From the NCBI RefSeq assembly GCF_000189635.1, contig NW_002475926.1, positions 451,886 to 515,885 on the forward strand: a stretch of DNA of 64,000 nt, written 5' to 3'. Made by a program: the position numbers and the translations under genes. The notes below the pieces were generated by a model that made no database searches, was not told where the DNA came from, and saw only the letters and a program-made list of their open reading frames with translations. Positions 1-11,948 of this stretch are shown piece by piece; the first letter of the stretch is position 1; each line of letters begins with the position of its first letter. This DNA comes from Tetrahymena thermophila SB210. Lineage: Eukaryota; Ciliophora; Oligohymenophorea; Hymenostomatida; Tetrahymenidae.

Positions 1-2
1 TT

Positions 3-752
3 TGGATTCCAAATACTTATGTTATTAGAATTGAAGTTAAGTAAGGAAAGTTAGATAGATTTTATACATTCAAAACTGCTTCGTAAATGTTTTCTGCATT
101 TAGAGAAGATGCAAGTGCTATTTTAATTAAAGATATAGATGAAATATAAGAATAAATATACATTAAAAGCTAACATCCAGTCGACCCATCTAAATAAATT
201 GTATACGAGGAACCTGATTAAGAGGGACTTTAAGAAAGTTATGATGCCTAAAAGTCTAAGGTTTATGAAAATAAAGGAAATTATATTGCATTCACTAATT
301 TATACAAAAACTACTTCAAGAATTTCATAAAATTTTTAGATAAAAAGTTAAAAGAAAGAAAAATTTATAATGTAGAATTTTTCGAAATATCTGATTATGC
401 ATTATTTATTAGCCATTAAAAAATGATGAAGCTTTATAATTAAATAGAAGATATAGTTAATGAGTATTATGAAGAGATAAAATAAGTCACTATTAGTTTT
501 TAAGATTTGTAGTTTGGTTTTCCTAAAAAGTCTTTAACTATAAAAGTCTACACTGATGAAGAATAAGAAATGGTTTTAGAAATTATTTAATAAATAAAAT
601 GTTAATTTAAAATAAAAGAATTTAATGGATATAATGAAATCTTTCTATTTAACATTTAATCTTTTGAGGATTTAGTCACTATTTATTAATATTTCAAAGA
701 TATTTCTTTAAAAGTATACATTACTCTCACAAAACCTGATAAAAAATAGTGA
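3..752 (+). CDS. 3' part of AlbA/Schlafen-like family protein (partial)
   Basis: Open from the window edge to a TGA, 249 codons in the ciliate code, so the start lies outside. I do not recognise a named protein, but it aligns by eye with the gene at 11949-13283. The first about 50 residues (start WIPNTYVIRIEVKQGK) resemble the end of an AlbA_2/Schlafen fold. They are followed by two alpha/beta modules: one beginning NYIAFTNLYKNYFKNFIKFL, one beginning LQFGFPKKSLTIKVYT. Each has a beta strand, an amphipathic helix, then a strand with FFEISDYALFI or NEIFLFNIQSFEDL. The same pair of modules occurs in the two relatives downstream. No intron is visible. The family resemblance is my inference; the ORF itself is clear because many TAA/TAG codons are read through and only TGA stops it. 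Confidence 0.7.
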
Positions 753-1507
753 AAAAAAAAAGATATTTATTCCCTTTATTTGTATAAATCTTGCCTTAAT
801 TTATTCAATATTTATCTAATTATTTCATCTTTAACAGAAGTAATAATAAATTTATTTTATATAATTTTAATTATTAATTGATAAAGTTTTTTTTTTTTTT
901 GAGTTTTTTTAAATTAGAATTTGATTAAATGTTTCAAATTGTTAATATTTAAATATCAATAAATAGAAAAAAATAAATACAAAGTTAAATGAATATCAAC
1001 TATATTTAAAAGGGATCTAAAAATAATATCATATTAATTATTGTTAGAATTTATAAAAAATCATTTAGTTTTCATAAAATAATCAATCAACATTTAATTT
1101 CTTTTAAAACAGATTTACAAATTTTTAATATTTTTTTAATTACCACTACCCTTTATTTAGTTTAATGTAGTTGTTTCTTATGAAGAAACTATTTAAGTAA
1201 AAGTTAGATCTAATGATACAATCAAGCTAGTAAAAAATTAAATTAAAATGATTACTGAAATTTAAAAATTAAGAATTAAAAGGCAATAAAACTCTCTAAG
1301 ACTATAATATCAAAAATTTAGACAATTTATATATAGCACTCAACAATAACGATTGATCAAAATATTATTATAAATACATAAATCCTTTTAATTAAAACTT
1401 AGTTTCTCTCCTCAATCTTTTTTAAACAGATTTATGATGAACTAAAATTTTATATTAAATTAATCCCAGTATTTAATATTAATTAATTAAAAATTATATA
1501 TAGCACA
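753..1507. other. AT-rich intergenic stretch
   Basis: Very AT-rich with homopolymer T and A runs. I see no ORF with protein-like composition and no RNA gene. Confidence 0.5.
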
Positions 1508-2865
1508 TTCAGCTATTAAATTCTTATGGATGTGAAAACTTAAGAATTTAATCCAATATTTGCTATTAAGTATATTAATTAAAATTAAATAAATAATTAT
1601 ATTTCAATTTTTATCATATTTGTAAAAATTATTTTTAATTTAATTATGTTATTTTAAATTATTAAATTCAAATAATATTTTTATTTAGCATAATATATGC
1701 TTAATTAGTTTAAAAAAAAATTAATTATTTAATAAATATGTAATTTCAAAAAATTTTTAATTTAAAAAATTTCATTTAAATTTTAGAAATATTTAGAAAT
1801 TAGAAACTATAGTATGTATAGTCAAATTATTAGAGATTTTGGAATTAAGAAAAGAGCAATGATTAAGAGGGATTTTATTAGTGAAGAAATAAATTTTAAA
1901 ATGATTGGTTAATTAAATTCTAAAATTTATTTTAAACAGTTAAAATAAATCTAATAAATAAATACTTATTTTAATAAATTTAAAAGATTTTAGTTTATTA
2001 ACTAATCAAAAAATATACTATTAAGATGGAGAGTCTAAAGCATAGAGATAAAAATCGTTACATAGTTTAAGAAATGTTTTTCAATAAAAAGGCTCTCTTA
2101 GATTAAAAAGCTAAATTACTTAAACTAAGAGCATACTAGTATTTTTAAAAAGAATACGTTTGCATTTTGAACTTATTTAAAGATAAAAGAGGTTAATTTT
2201 TAACTTTGCTTAGTTGGTTTTTAAACCATCATAGAATCGATTTTAAATTTATAGAGTGTTTTTAATATTTTATATTCATATCATCAAGTGACATAGCCAG
2301 GCTTTCTAATCTAGTTTTTTAATTTACAGAACTTATAAAACCAAATTTAGCTCACTTTGTTTACAATTATTAGAACCTAAAATTTGGATAGATAAGGTTT
2401 TAGCTATTAGTAAGATTTAAATCTAAAAAACAAGAAATTTAAATTGAAAATTTACTTAAAAATTTCAATTGTGTGACTTATACAGAATATAAATATATGA
2501 TTATTTTCTTTTTTGACTATAGAGGGTTCATGACTTCGCAAATAGAGTTATAGAAAAACTAAATAGAATACGATTTCTATTACAGCTAGCCTAGAGTAGT
2601 GAGGAAAGAAGTACTTTTTCAGAATGAATAAAAAATAGAATTTTTTTAACTAAGGCAAAAACTTGATTATTTTTATAATACTAAATCAGAGAATATAAAT
2701 GATAAAATATGTGAAAAAAATAATCTAGTGAATCTTGTATAGCCAATAAAGGATTTGATATATTACATTGATTTTTCTTTTATAAGTTTTTACAAAATGA
2801 AGGTGAACAAAGAATTTATTGAACTAATTTAAAATGTAAATGAATCTAAAAACTTAAATTTATGA
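1508..2865 (+). pseudogene. Decayed or truncated AlbA/Schlafen-like paralogue
   Basis: From about 1940 to the TGA at 2863-2865 one frame is open and aligns along its length with residues about 170-400 of the gene at 11949: LVYQLIKKYTIKMES against YISQLIKQDQLIECS, then KLLKLRAYQYFQKEYVCILN against KLLKLKAYQCFQTEYVCLLN. Upstream, TGA at 1882 breaks this frame, and the AlbA core is only a relic near 1510-1570 (LLNSYGC followed by SNICY, against IINSKGG followed by SNQCF). An alternative is a live truncated gene: ATG at 1814, a 59-nt GT..AG intron 1881-1939, then the long frame, about 330 codons. An ATG inside the long frame also exists at 2026. I favour decay because the N-terminal domain is missing, but expression data would decide. 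Confidence 0.5.
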
Positions 2866-3179
2866 TTTTTCATTGTAAATAATAATAAATTGAAATAGCT
2901 TCTATATATTTCAAATACAATAATAATTAATAAATTTCCTAATCAATCATTGTTAAATTTCTAACTTTTGATGACATAAATTAATTATCATTTTTTTTAA
3001 AGTAAAAAAGCAATTCAACTGAATTTTGAAGGCTTTTGACAGCACTAAAAAGAGATAATTTTAGTTTAAAGATATTATGTTTTAAATATTATAATGAAAA
3101 AAAATATTTATTTTTTATATAAATTTATATATTTATTTTTTAAACAATTTTAAAATAGATTTATTAATCTTATTTTTCA
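2866..3179. other. AT-rich spacer
   Basis: Intergenic between convergent genes; nothing recognised. Confidence 0.5.
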
Positions 3180-4304
3180 TCAAACCTTTTCTTCTCTCAA
3201 ATATTTAGAAAAATTTTCAGATTTTTAAGCCAACAATTAAGGGTTCAAATTTTCAACTCTTTCAGCAAAAAAGGTGTTTTGAGTATTTGCATCATAAGCA
3301 AAATAGTAGGAAGTCAAAATTTAATTACCAATAATAAAAGCTCTCTCGCCATCAATAACTTTGAACATCAATCTATAAATTCCATCTACAATTTTTTTAG
3401 TATAAACAGAAGGAACTAAAGATAGAATATAAGGACTCATATCTTCAGTTAGTATAGTAATCTTAATAGGTTCTAAACCTTCAATGGTATCTATATAATA
3501 CTCCTTGAAAATTCCGATACCGCTAACTGTTATTTAATAACCTCTTTCTTTTAAAATTGCAAGCATTTACTCAAAAACATTCAAATCTATTGAAGATAAA
3601 GCAGAATCAAAATTAATGTAGTATTTTTTATAGCCACTAATTTTTTAACCAAAGTAAGTTGTTTCTCCATTTGAGTAAAATGTACAATCATAAACGTAAG
3701 TATCAGATTTATCTACATACATTTTCACGAAACTACTACCTTTTTTGATAAACTCTGGATTTGGCTCACCAAGATTTATTTGTCCAATAATATCATCCGA
3801 AGTAAAATATGAAAGATATTTATTGAAAAAAGTTATATACACTCTAGGTTAAGAAATCAATCCTTCTTGATTAAGTTGCTTCAATAGTGACAATTATTTA
3901 GTATCATCATTAACTTTACCAAAACATAAGCTTCTAGTGTACAAAGTTAAGTTTAAGTTATCAAGTGTATTGTATTGAGCAAAAACAACTCTGGCTTAGA
4001 AGTTACCCATTTAAAATTAAGCCTCATAGTCATTTACTCCATAAGTAGTTGTTCCACTAGGAACTGCACCACAAGTTTAAATCTTGCGATAATCTGTTCT
4101 GATAAAGTCAATTTCATTGGAACAATAATAGAATTCAGCTTTTGCTTCTATTTTGCAGTTTTCAGTTCCAAAATTAGCATTAAATAAAATGGAGTTCTCT
4201 TCACGGTCAAACTTTAATGGAATTTCAAGCAAAGCATGAGTAGTTAAAATAAAGCTTGCAGAAATTATAAGCAAACTAAAGGTATTTTTTTTAGTAATCG
4301 TCAT
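3180..4304 (-). CDS. Secreted pepsin-like fold protein, catalytic motifs degenerate (copy 1)
   Basis: Single exon, 374 aa, ATG at 4304, TGA at 3180. Residues 1-25 form a signal peptide (basic start, hydrophobic LLIISASFILT). The middle matches the pepsin family pattern LLKQLNQEGLISQPRVYITF followed by IGQINLGEPNPEF (pepsin: nQGLi..p.FS..L...g.l.lGg.D). Near the C-terminus FIIGNQILTSYYFAYD matches the ILGd.FLr.YY..fD strand. The second active-site loop, expected D-[ST]-G, reads FDSALSS, and the first is not recognisable. So it is probably a non-catalytic member, or has been mis-assigned. A tandem paralogue lies at 7211-8326 and the flanking DNA upstream is also similar. Expected location is the secretory pathway or outside the cell. 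The fold call rests on motifs only. Confidence 0.6.
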
Positions 4305-7210
4305 CCCTTTTTAGTTTAATTAACTTTTATCTAATAATGTTTAATCATATAAAAAATATTTACTCAATTTAGACTTTGTTCTGTCAAATTTGATAAATTT
4401 ATATTTCTGGTAGATTAGAAAATTTTTTATTATGGATCAACTAACTAATCAGGAAAATTATAAAGGACAGTCACTTTTTTCTAGCCATAAAATCTGATTA
4501 ATTTTTTTAGAATTATTTTTTGTATAAATCAATTAAAAAATATGAAGTAAAATAATAAAAAATTTATGATTCTCAATCAAGTAAACCATAAAAAATATCA
4601 GATTCTTAAATAATTTTAAACTTTCTAACAAACAAGAACTATATTTATTTTAAGTATAGACTTTGAACTATATTTTAAGTTTAGAGTTTTTATTTATAAC
4701 TAGAAATCATCCATTTTTGAATAAAATTTGTTTTTTTTCTTTCAAACTTTTATAGAAAAAAGTAAATTAAATAAAAAAATTTCATTAATATAGAAAAGAA
4801 ATATGTTTATAGTAAAATATAACAATATTTTAACATATTCAGATTAATGCTTCTTTGAACTTTCTTTTATAAGAGTTAATCAGAAATTTAATAATATTAC
4901 ACATACAACAAATTAAATAAAGCATGCAAAGCAATAGTTTATGAAAATAAAATTAATCTTAAATTTGAAAAGATAAAAGAATATAGATCAATAAACTATT
5001 AAATATTTAAATCCTATTACTCATTCTTAATTACTCAATTCCATAATTAAATAAGTAGTAAATTGAAATACTTTACAATTAAATGGTTTCCAAATTTAAC
5101 AAATTTCTTTTTTAATATTACAAAAGCTAAAAATTAAAAAGTAAAAATTAACTTAAATTGTAGTATAAAATACAGGTCAAAAATAAATAACATTTTCAAA
5201 GTGAACTAAACTCTATTTAATATATTAATTAAGATAATTTTTTTATATGAAGTACTAATTTATTTAAAAATAATAAAAATAAGAAAATTTATTGATAAAT
5301 AATATTTATTAAAAAAATGATCTAATATTTTAGTCTTTAAAAAAAATTTTCACAAGTATCTTGCTTATAAAGTATTATTTTAAATAGAAATTCAAAATAA
5401 TCGATAATTTTTTATAAAAAAGAAAAAACTGAGAACATTTTCCTCTAAATTTAGCCTTAAACTTAGTAAAAATTGATAAATGAAATAAATCAAATCTTTA
5501 ATTTATTTTAGATAAATTTTAAGTAAAAGATTTCTCCTTAAATCACTTTTAAAATCTATGTAGGAAGGAAGTAATTAATTAAATTATAATTATTTGAAGG
5601 TTATATTTATATAAAAATATCAAAATTAATTTCATAAAAATGAACTATAAATAAATATTTATTTTTATTCAAAAATTTATTTAATCTTTATTTTCAGTCT
5701 TAATTTAATATCATTAAATTTTTTAATAAATAAGTTAACTTTTTGAAATACGTAATAAAGTTAAAAATAATTTTGATAGTAAATAAAAACTAATTGCTAT
5801 CAATCCTCATATTTAAGACTAAGTTGTATTAAAGTATAAAAATTTTTTTTGGAAACTTGTTCATGCATTAATAAGGTGTTCTTTTATATAGACTGATAAT
5901 CTTATCTATTAATTATGTTAAATAAAAAAAATATATTTAAAAATATATAAAATACTGCTGGAACTCTTAAAAGTATAGTCTAATTTATTTAATAAGTAAT
6001 ATTTTTGCAAAATTAGTAAAATAATAAGAGAAAATTTTTTGAGTAATTTAAATAATCGTTAGTAAAATTTTTTTTTAATTAAAATGCATAAAAGATATTT
6101 TTATTTTGAAAAGTAGAGGAAGATGGTACACTAATTTATTAGGATTGATAGCATTTTATATTTATTTATAATTAATTCAACCATAATTTAAATTTTAAAT
6201 TTCATTATGAAGATAAAATTTTATTTTACTATTTATTAAATAAATTATTTAATTTTTTTAAATAATCTGAATAAAAAATATTTTAAATTTTTTCTAATTA
6301 GGGAATTTAAATTTTAATTTAAAAAATTCAAATGTAAAATTGATTATTAATGTTAAAAAAATCTTTCTTGAATATTTAATACTTTGAAATAGAGAAATTA
6401 AAATTGTTTTTTAACTTAAATATATTCTAAAAGAAAAAATTTATTCTGATCAATATTTAAAAATACAAAAATTAAGAGACTAATTATGCTTTAAACTAAT
6501 TAGTTAATATATTAAATAAACTTTAAGATGAATATTTTAACTTTACTAATTTCATTTTTTGAAATCTTAATAAAATATAAGTTTTACAATTACACTAATA
6601 TTATTTATTAAAATAAGTACCTAAAATGATGAAGATAGTGGTAATTTTTAAGAATAAATAAAAAAATTTAAATAATTAATAACCTAAAAATTGAATTAAT
6701 TTAAAAATATAGATTTAAAAAAAGGAAAAAATTTTAGAGAATTTGTTAGAAATTTAGTTTCAAATAAATTATTAAATTTATTATGTTATTTTCTTAATTA
6801 GCTTTTTTAAAATGAAAGTGAGAAAATAATTTTTTGAATTTTTGTAAAAATAAAATTCATCTAAAAGTCAAAACTTATAATTCATAAATAAACCAAAAAT
6901 TATGATATTTTATTTGTTTTTCTAAAATATTAGTGAATCTTTTGTTTATATCAAAAAATTTTTTAATTTTATTAAGAAATTGTAATTTTTGTTAATTAAA
7001 AAATTTATTTATTTTATTTAAAAATTATTGTTTAGAAATTACTTTTGCAAATTGTGATTTTCTAATTAAAATTGAGAAGGAGAAAAAAAGTTGATTATAA
7101 TTTTTAAATTTTAATTTTTAATATACTTTTAAAAACATAAAATATTTTTAATTTATAATTATATATGTTTGTTTCATTACAATTTTAAATAACTTCTAAT
7201 ACTTTTTATA
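4305..7210. other. 2.9-kb AT-rich intergenic region
   Basis: Mostly A/T runs with frequent TGA in all frames. The first about 130 nt (to about 4430) resemble the DNA upstream of the paralogue at 8327-8450, for example a shared GATTAGAAAATTTTTTAT, so they probably hold the promoter and 5' leader. I see no further gene. Confidence 0.5.
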
Positions 7211-8326
7211 TCAAAGTTTTACACTTCTCAAATAATTAGAGAAATTTTCAGCTTTTTCTGCAACCTATTAAGGATTTAAATCAACAGCTCTTTCTGCAAA
7301 GAAGGTATTTTGAGTAACTGCATCATAACCAAAGTAATATTTAGTCAAAATTGTATTACCCAATACAAAAGAACCAACTTCAGGTTCTAATAGTAATTTG
7401 TAAACTCCTTTTGCTATCTTTCTGGTGTAAACAGAAGCATCTAGGGTTAGAGTAAATGGGCTCTTATCTTCAGTGAGTAAAGAAATTGTAATAGGTTCTA
7501 ATCCTTCAATAGTATTTATATAGTATTGATCATGAATATCAAATTGGTTTATTGTAATTTTATAACCTCTTTCTTTTAAAATATTCAACATATATTCTAA
7601 AGTATCCTTATCTATTGAGGTCATTTCTGTATCAAAGTAGATGGTATATCTTTTAAAAGTAGGTATTTTTTAACCGAAGAATGTTGATTCGCCATTTGAG
7701 TAAAACTAGCATTCTAACTAATAAGTATCAGTGTTATTAACAAACATTTTTACAAATTTAGAACCTGGTTTGATAAATACAGGGTTTGGTTCACCAAGAT
7801 TTATTTGTCCAATAATATCGTCTTTAGTAAAATAGGAAAGGTATTTATTGAAAAAAGTGATGTAGACTCTTGGTTAGGAAATCAATCCTTCTTTATTAAG
7901 TTGCTTCAATAAAGACAATTATTGTTTATCATTAGTAACTTTACCAAAGCACAAGCTTTTAGTAAAATATATTACATCTGGGTAATTGACATCATTGTAT
8001 TAAGCAAAAACGAGATCAGCTTCGAAGTTACCCATTTTAAAATTGGCCTCATAGTTACTTAACCCTGAAATTTTAGTTCCAGTATTTACTGCACCACATG
8101 TATAAAGAGAACGTTCACCAGTCATTACAAAGTCTACGTCATTATTGCAGTTGATGAATTCAGCTTTTGCCTCTATCTTGCAGTTTTCAGTTCCATAAGT
8201 AGCATTAAGCCAAATTTAGTTTTTTAAAACGTCAAACCCTACTGGGATTTAAAGCGAAGCTTAAGCACTCAAAAGCAAGCTTGCAGAAATTAAGAATAAA
8301 GCAAAGGTATTCTTAGAAATGCTCAT
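7211..8326 (-). CDS. Secreted pepsin-like fold protein, catalytic motifs degenerate (copy 2)
   Basis: Single exon, 371 aa, ATG at 8326, TGA at 7211. It is a clear tandem paralogue of the gene at 3180-4304, with long identical runs such as GTENCKIEAKAEF and LISQPRVYITFFNKYLSYFT. Signal peptide at residues 1-24 (LFLISASLLLSAQA). Pepsin-like pieces are the QLNKEGLISQPRVYI helix-strand, IGQINLGEPNPVF, and SFVLGNTILTKYYFGYD near the C-terminus. The position of the second catalytic Asp reads YFDTEMTS, so D-T is present but the glycine of D-T-G is not. The first D-T-G is absent. I infer loss of protease activity in both copies and retention of the fold, perhaps as a binding or surface protein. Both genes use TAA/TAG for glutamine freely. 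Confidence 0.6.
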
Positions 8327-10419
8327 TTTTTTTATCTTTATTTTATAATTTATTTTTTTATAAATTATTTGTTCGTTTAAGTCCTTTATCCATCGTGTAA
8401 ATTTAGACAAATTAAAATTTCTAATTGATTAGAAAATTTTTTATGATAAATAAAAATCATGAAATTATCAAAAAAATTGATATTATTTTTCCGGTCATGA
8501 GATATAAGAAGGATTTATTTTATTAATTAAAGTGATAAACAAATAATTATTTGGTTTTTGTTAATTGAAAAATACTAATTAAAATAATAAAATTACTAAT
8601 TCTCAATTATATTTTAAGTATTCTATCTTAATGATATATATTTATTTATTTTTATACTTTCTCTTTTAAAAAAAATTATTTTAGACATTTGTTTCAAATT
8701 GATATATTTGCTTTTAAAAAAAATTGCATACATATTTAATACACCAATTTATGAAAAAAAAAAGATGATTTTAATTTTTTTTAAAATCATTATGCTAAAA
8801 AGCAACTTATATAGAAATTTCGTAAAATATAGAAAAGAATTCGTATTTGAACAAAATATAAAAGAATCTATCTATATAGATTTAGCTTAAAGTGTCTATT
8901 TAGCTATTATAAACAATATTTATCAGAAATTTAATAAAATTCTTTAAACTGTAAATAAATCAAACACTTATTTTAAATATTACACTAAAAATATAAAATA
9001 TTTTGTTTTCATTTCCATTAATTTATCTATTAATGTTGTTTTTATATTTATTTATTTATTCTAGTTGACTTTAAGAGCATATTTTCAAATTATTTTTCCA
9101 TTTTTCTTTTATTACTTTTTAAATAATTAAATATTTTTTAAGAGATAAAAAAAGCCTTTTATCAAAAAGAAATTAAAAAATAAAAGAATTAATATCAATT
9201 TCTGAAAAAATAGATGCTCTAACTAAAGAAAGATTTATTAAACATAAGCATTAATACGAAAAATGAACATATAATTAATTAATTTTAAACTTATTTCTAA
9301 AGAAAATTAAAATCAAATTATTTTTTGTTTACTTTCCATAAACAGCAACATATTTTCTAAAAATTATCAGCTCAATTCTTAAAATTATTTTATTGTTTTA
9401 ATAAATTACTAAAAAAATTGAGTGGAAGTAAGATTGTTTAAATGCTAAGTTCCTTAAGTTAAAAATTAATAAATAATTAATAAAAATTTGCTAAAAATAA
9501 ATTTATCATTTTAAAATATAGATATAAAAGTAAATTTAAAAACTGTTTATTTTTGAAAAAAAAATATTCATTCTCAAAAACCAATTTCTAAAGAGAGTTT
9601 ATATATGAAACATTAACTTATTTAATTTAGTTGTTTAATTTTAGACTTTCTAAATTTTAAAAAGTTTTATTCTTAAAATAAATTAAAAAAAGAAAGAAAA
9701 AAAAATTGCTTATAAAAATAAATTAAAAAACATACTTAAATTTATTAAAGATATTTTAGAAGCATTTAAATATTGCTTAATATAAAATAAAAGATAGAAT
9801 AATTTTAATAAATATCTAATTTTAATCTATTACTTAACATAATTTTCAATTGAATTTTAGTAGTCTGAGGAACTAAAATAACTTTATTAAATAAATTAAT
9901 TATTTAACCTCAACTATTTATCTTAAAAATTATTTTATTCAAAGAATATTTAAAATTATGAAATAAATATCTTTACTTTTTAGTTAATATTAATCGATGA
10001 TTAATCTTTCTTTTATTTATTTAGTTAATGAAGCAGTTTTTAATTCTTATTATAGAATAATTTAAATTTTAAGTAAAAAAATTAAAATCAAATAAAATCA
10101 AATTTTAAAATAAAAATAGAAAAAAATAGAAGAAGTAGACAATTCTAATTTCAAAAGGACTTTATTTATTTTTTAAATTTATTTTAGGAATTTATACAAA
10201 AGAAAATTAATACAATTCTTAAAATTTATAGATTAAGAGTAATTGCTACTGAAATTCAATTAATCTATCAGATAATATTAAACCTATCACTTCATATATA
10301 CTACTTACTATTTATTTAATTATTTTATTAACTCTTCCTTAAATAGGAAAGAAAAATAAATACGTATTTTATTCAATAAGAAATTTTTTGAAAACAGCAC
10401 ATTTTATTTGTAAAATAAA
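8327..10419. other. 2.1-kb AT-rich intergenic region
   Basis: Between divergent genes. An ORF from 8699 stays open for about 170 codons in the ciliate code, but it is low-complexity Ile/Phe/Lys/Asn sequence and I regard it as chance in AT-rich DNA with one stop codon. Nothing else recognised. Confidence 0.5.
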
Positions 10420-11589
10420 ATGGAAATTGAACAATTAGAAGAAGAAAAAACACAATAAAACTTAAGTGATTCTCAAATTTAATCTTAGAAAAATGATAAT
10501 ACCCAAGTTAGTATAATTAAAAAAAGAAAAAGAACAAAAGCTTTCAAATTTTGTAAATTCTACTATTAGCCACAGGATATTGATGATGAACCAGTTTATA
10601 TATTTTTTTTAAATAAAATTTACAAGAATTATGAATAAGAATAATACAATTAATATAGAAACTATGGATTTACTGATGCCGGCATTGCGAAAATAGAATA
10701 TGTCTAGTTAGACAAAATCTTTTAAACTATTGATTTAAAGTTTGATTTTGTTTCTTTAGGTGTAGATAACTTTAGAAAACTTATATAAATTTTTAGAAAG
10801 AAAGCAGATAGAGATTATTTTGAGCTTTCAAATGCTCTTAAAGAGTACTAATTATGGATAAACTAAATTTTTAAAACTGCAGCAGAGTTATTCTCTGATA
10901 AGTAAATATACAATTAAAGCCATCAAGAAGAAGTTGATTAAGCCTTCCCAGATTTTGAAAGGATAGTAAAAGAATGGGCTAAGGAATAACTTCCTAATGA
11001 ATTATATGAGATAGAGCTATGCTCGATTAAATATGATATGGTTAGGCCAATTCTAAAAAAAAAGATATATTCAAAAAACTTAATTTTATTTTTAGGGAGT
11101 GATCTTGAAGATATTTATTAAAAACTTATTGATTTTAACTTAAAGAGTTACATCCATAGTCTATTAAATGGAGGTGAAAATAATGGCAAATTATAATTGT
11201 AAAAGGCTATAAAAATAATAAAATGGATGACTCAATACTAAAAGGAGGAGCTCTTCTTTGACGACGAAATTACCACTTTAGATGGCTTGTCTATCCCAAC
11301 ATAGAAATCATTAGCTTACTATTCTTACAACTATAAATCAAAAACTATTTCTTAAAAACGTGATTAGCATTTCTTTTATGTTACTAAATATAATTTTGAG
11401 CCTCACTGGATTAATTACCTAATTTAGATGAGATAAAAACTATAATAAATGCCAAAGCAAATAGGATGCAACTAAGTTTATTAAATCTAAGGACAAACAT
11501 TGAATTAAGTAGATAAAAACTTTGAGTTTATTTGTCAGCAAGAATATTTTTTAGAGAAATTTAACTATATATAAAAAAGTTTAAATTGA
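10420..11589 (+). CDS. Tandem-array family protein, member A1 (unknown function)
   Basis: Single exon, 389 aa, ATG at 10420, TGA at 11587. First of six paralogues. Layout: acidic/Gln N-terminus (MEIEQLEEEK), a basic patch KKRKRTK at residues 34-40 that resembles a nuclear localisation signal, then EPVYIFFLNKIYKNYEQ, YRNYGFTDAGIAKIE, an aromatic-rich helix region, PNELYEIELC, KKKIYSKNLILFLGSDLEDI, LNGGENNGKLQLQ, TLDGLSIPTQK, and the C-terminal signature FICQQEYFLEKFNYI. Members A2 and A3 are nearest by eye (shared NELYEIELC and Y/F-x-x-FEP/S-x-WI). I do not recognise the family; there is no signal peptide or membrane segment, and no catalytic motif I can name. The stop at 11587 is 359 nt before the AlbA-like gene on the same strand. 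Confidence 0.85.
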
Positions 11590-11948
11590 CTTTTTTGTCA
11601 ATATCCTAATTATAATTTAAAAAACTGTTTAATTTTATAGCTATGTTAGTGAAATATTAATTATTTTTCTTCAAAAATTATTTTTTATATTACCAAAATT
11701 TTTATGATTAAATAAATAAAATTTATTTTGTAAAAATAACCTTTGTAAAATAAAAAATTAAAAGACCAATTTTGATGAGTAAAAATTTAAATCAAAAATA
11801 AAAAATTTTTATAAATTCAGAAATATGATTTATTTTTTTACCCTCTAAATATTTTCAAAATAATTTGCATTTATTCATGCTAAAATAACAAACAATTAAA
11901 AAAAATAATTATTTTGAATTTAGGAAAATAAACAAAAAACCTACCAAG
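11590..11948. other. AT-rich spacer
   Basis: Intergenic between two plus-strand genes; nothing recognised beyond A/T runs. Confidence 0.5.

Noticed and set aside
139-330. Standard-code ORF of 63 codons near the left edge
   Set aside because: It overlaps in another frame the 249-codon ciliate-code ORF that matches the AlbA-like relatives.
8699-8890. ORF extending to about 170 codons in the ciliate code
   Set aside because: Low-complexity composition; with one stop codon in AT-rich DNA such lengths occur by chance, and no paralogue exists in the window.
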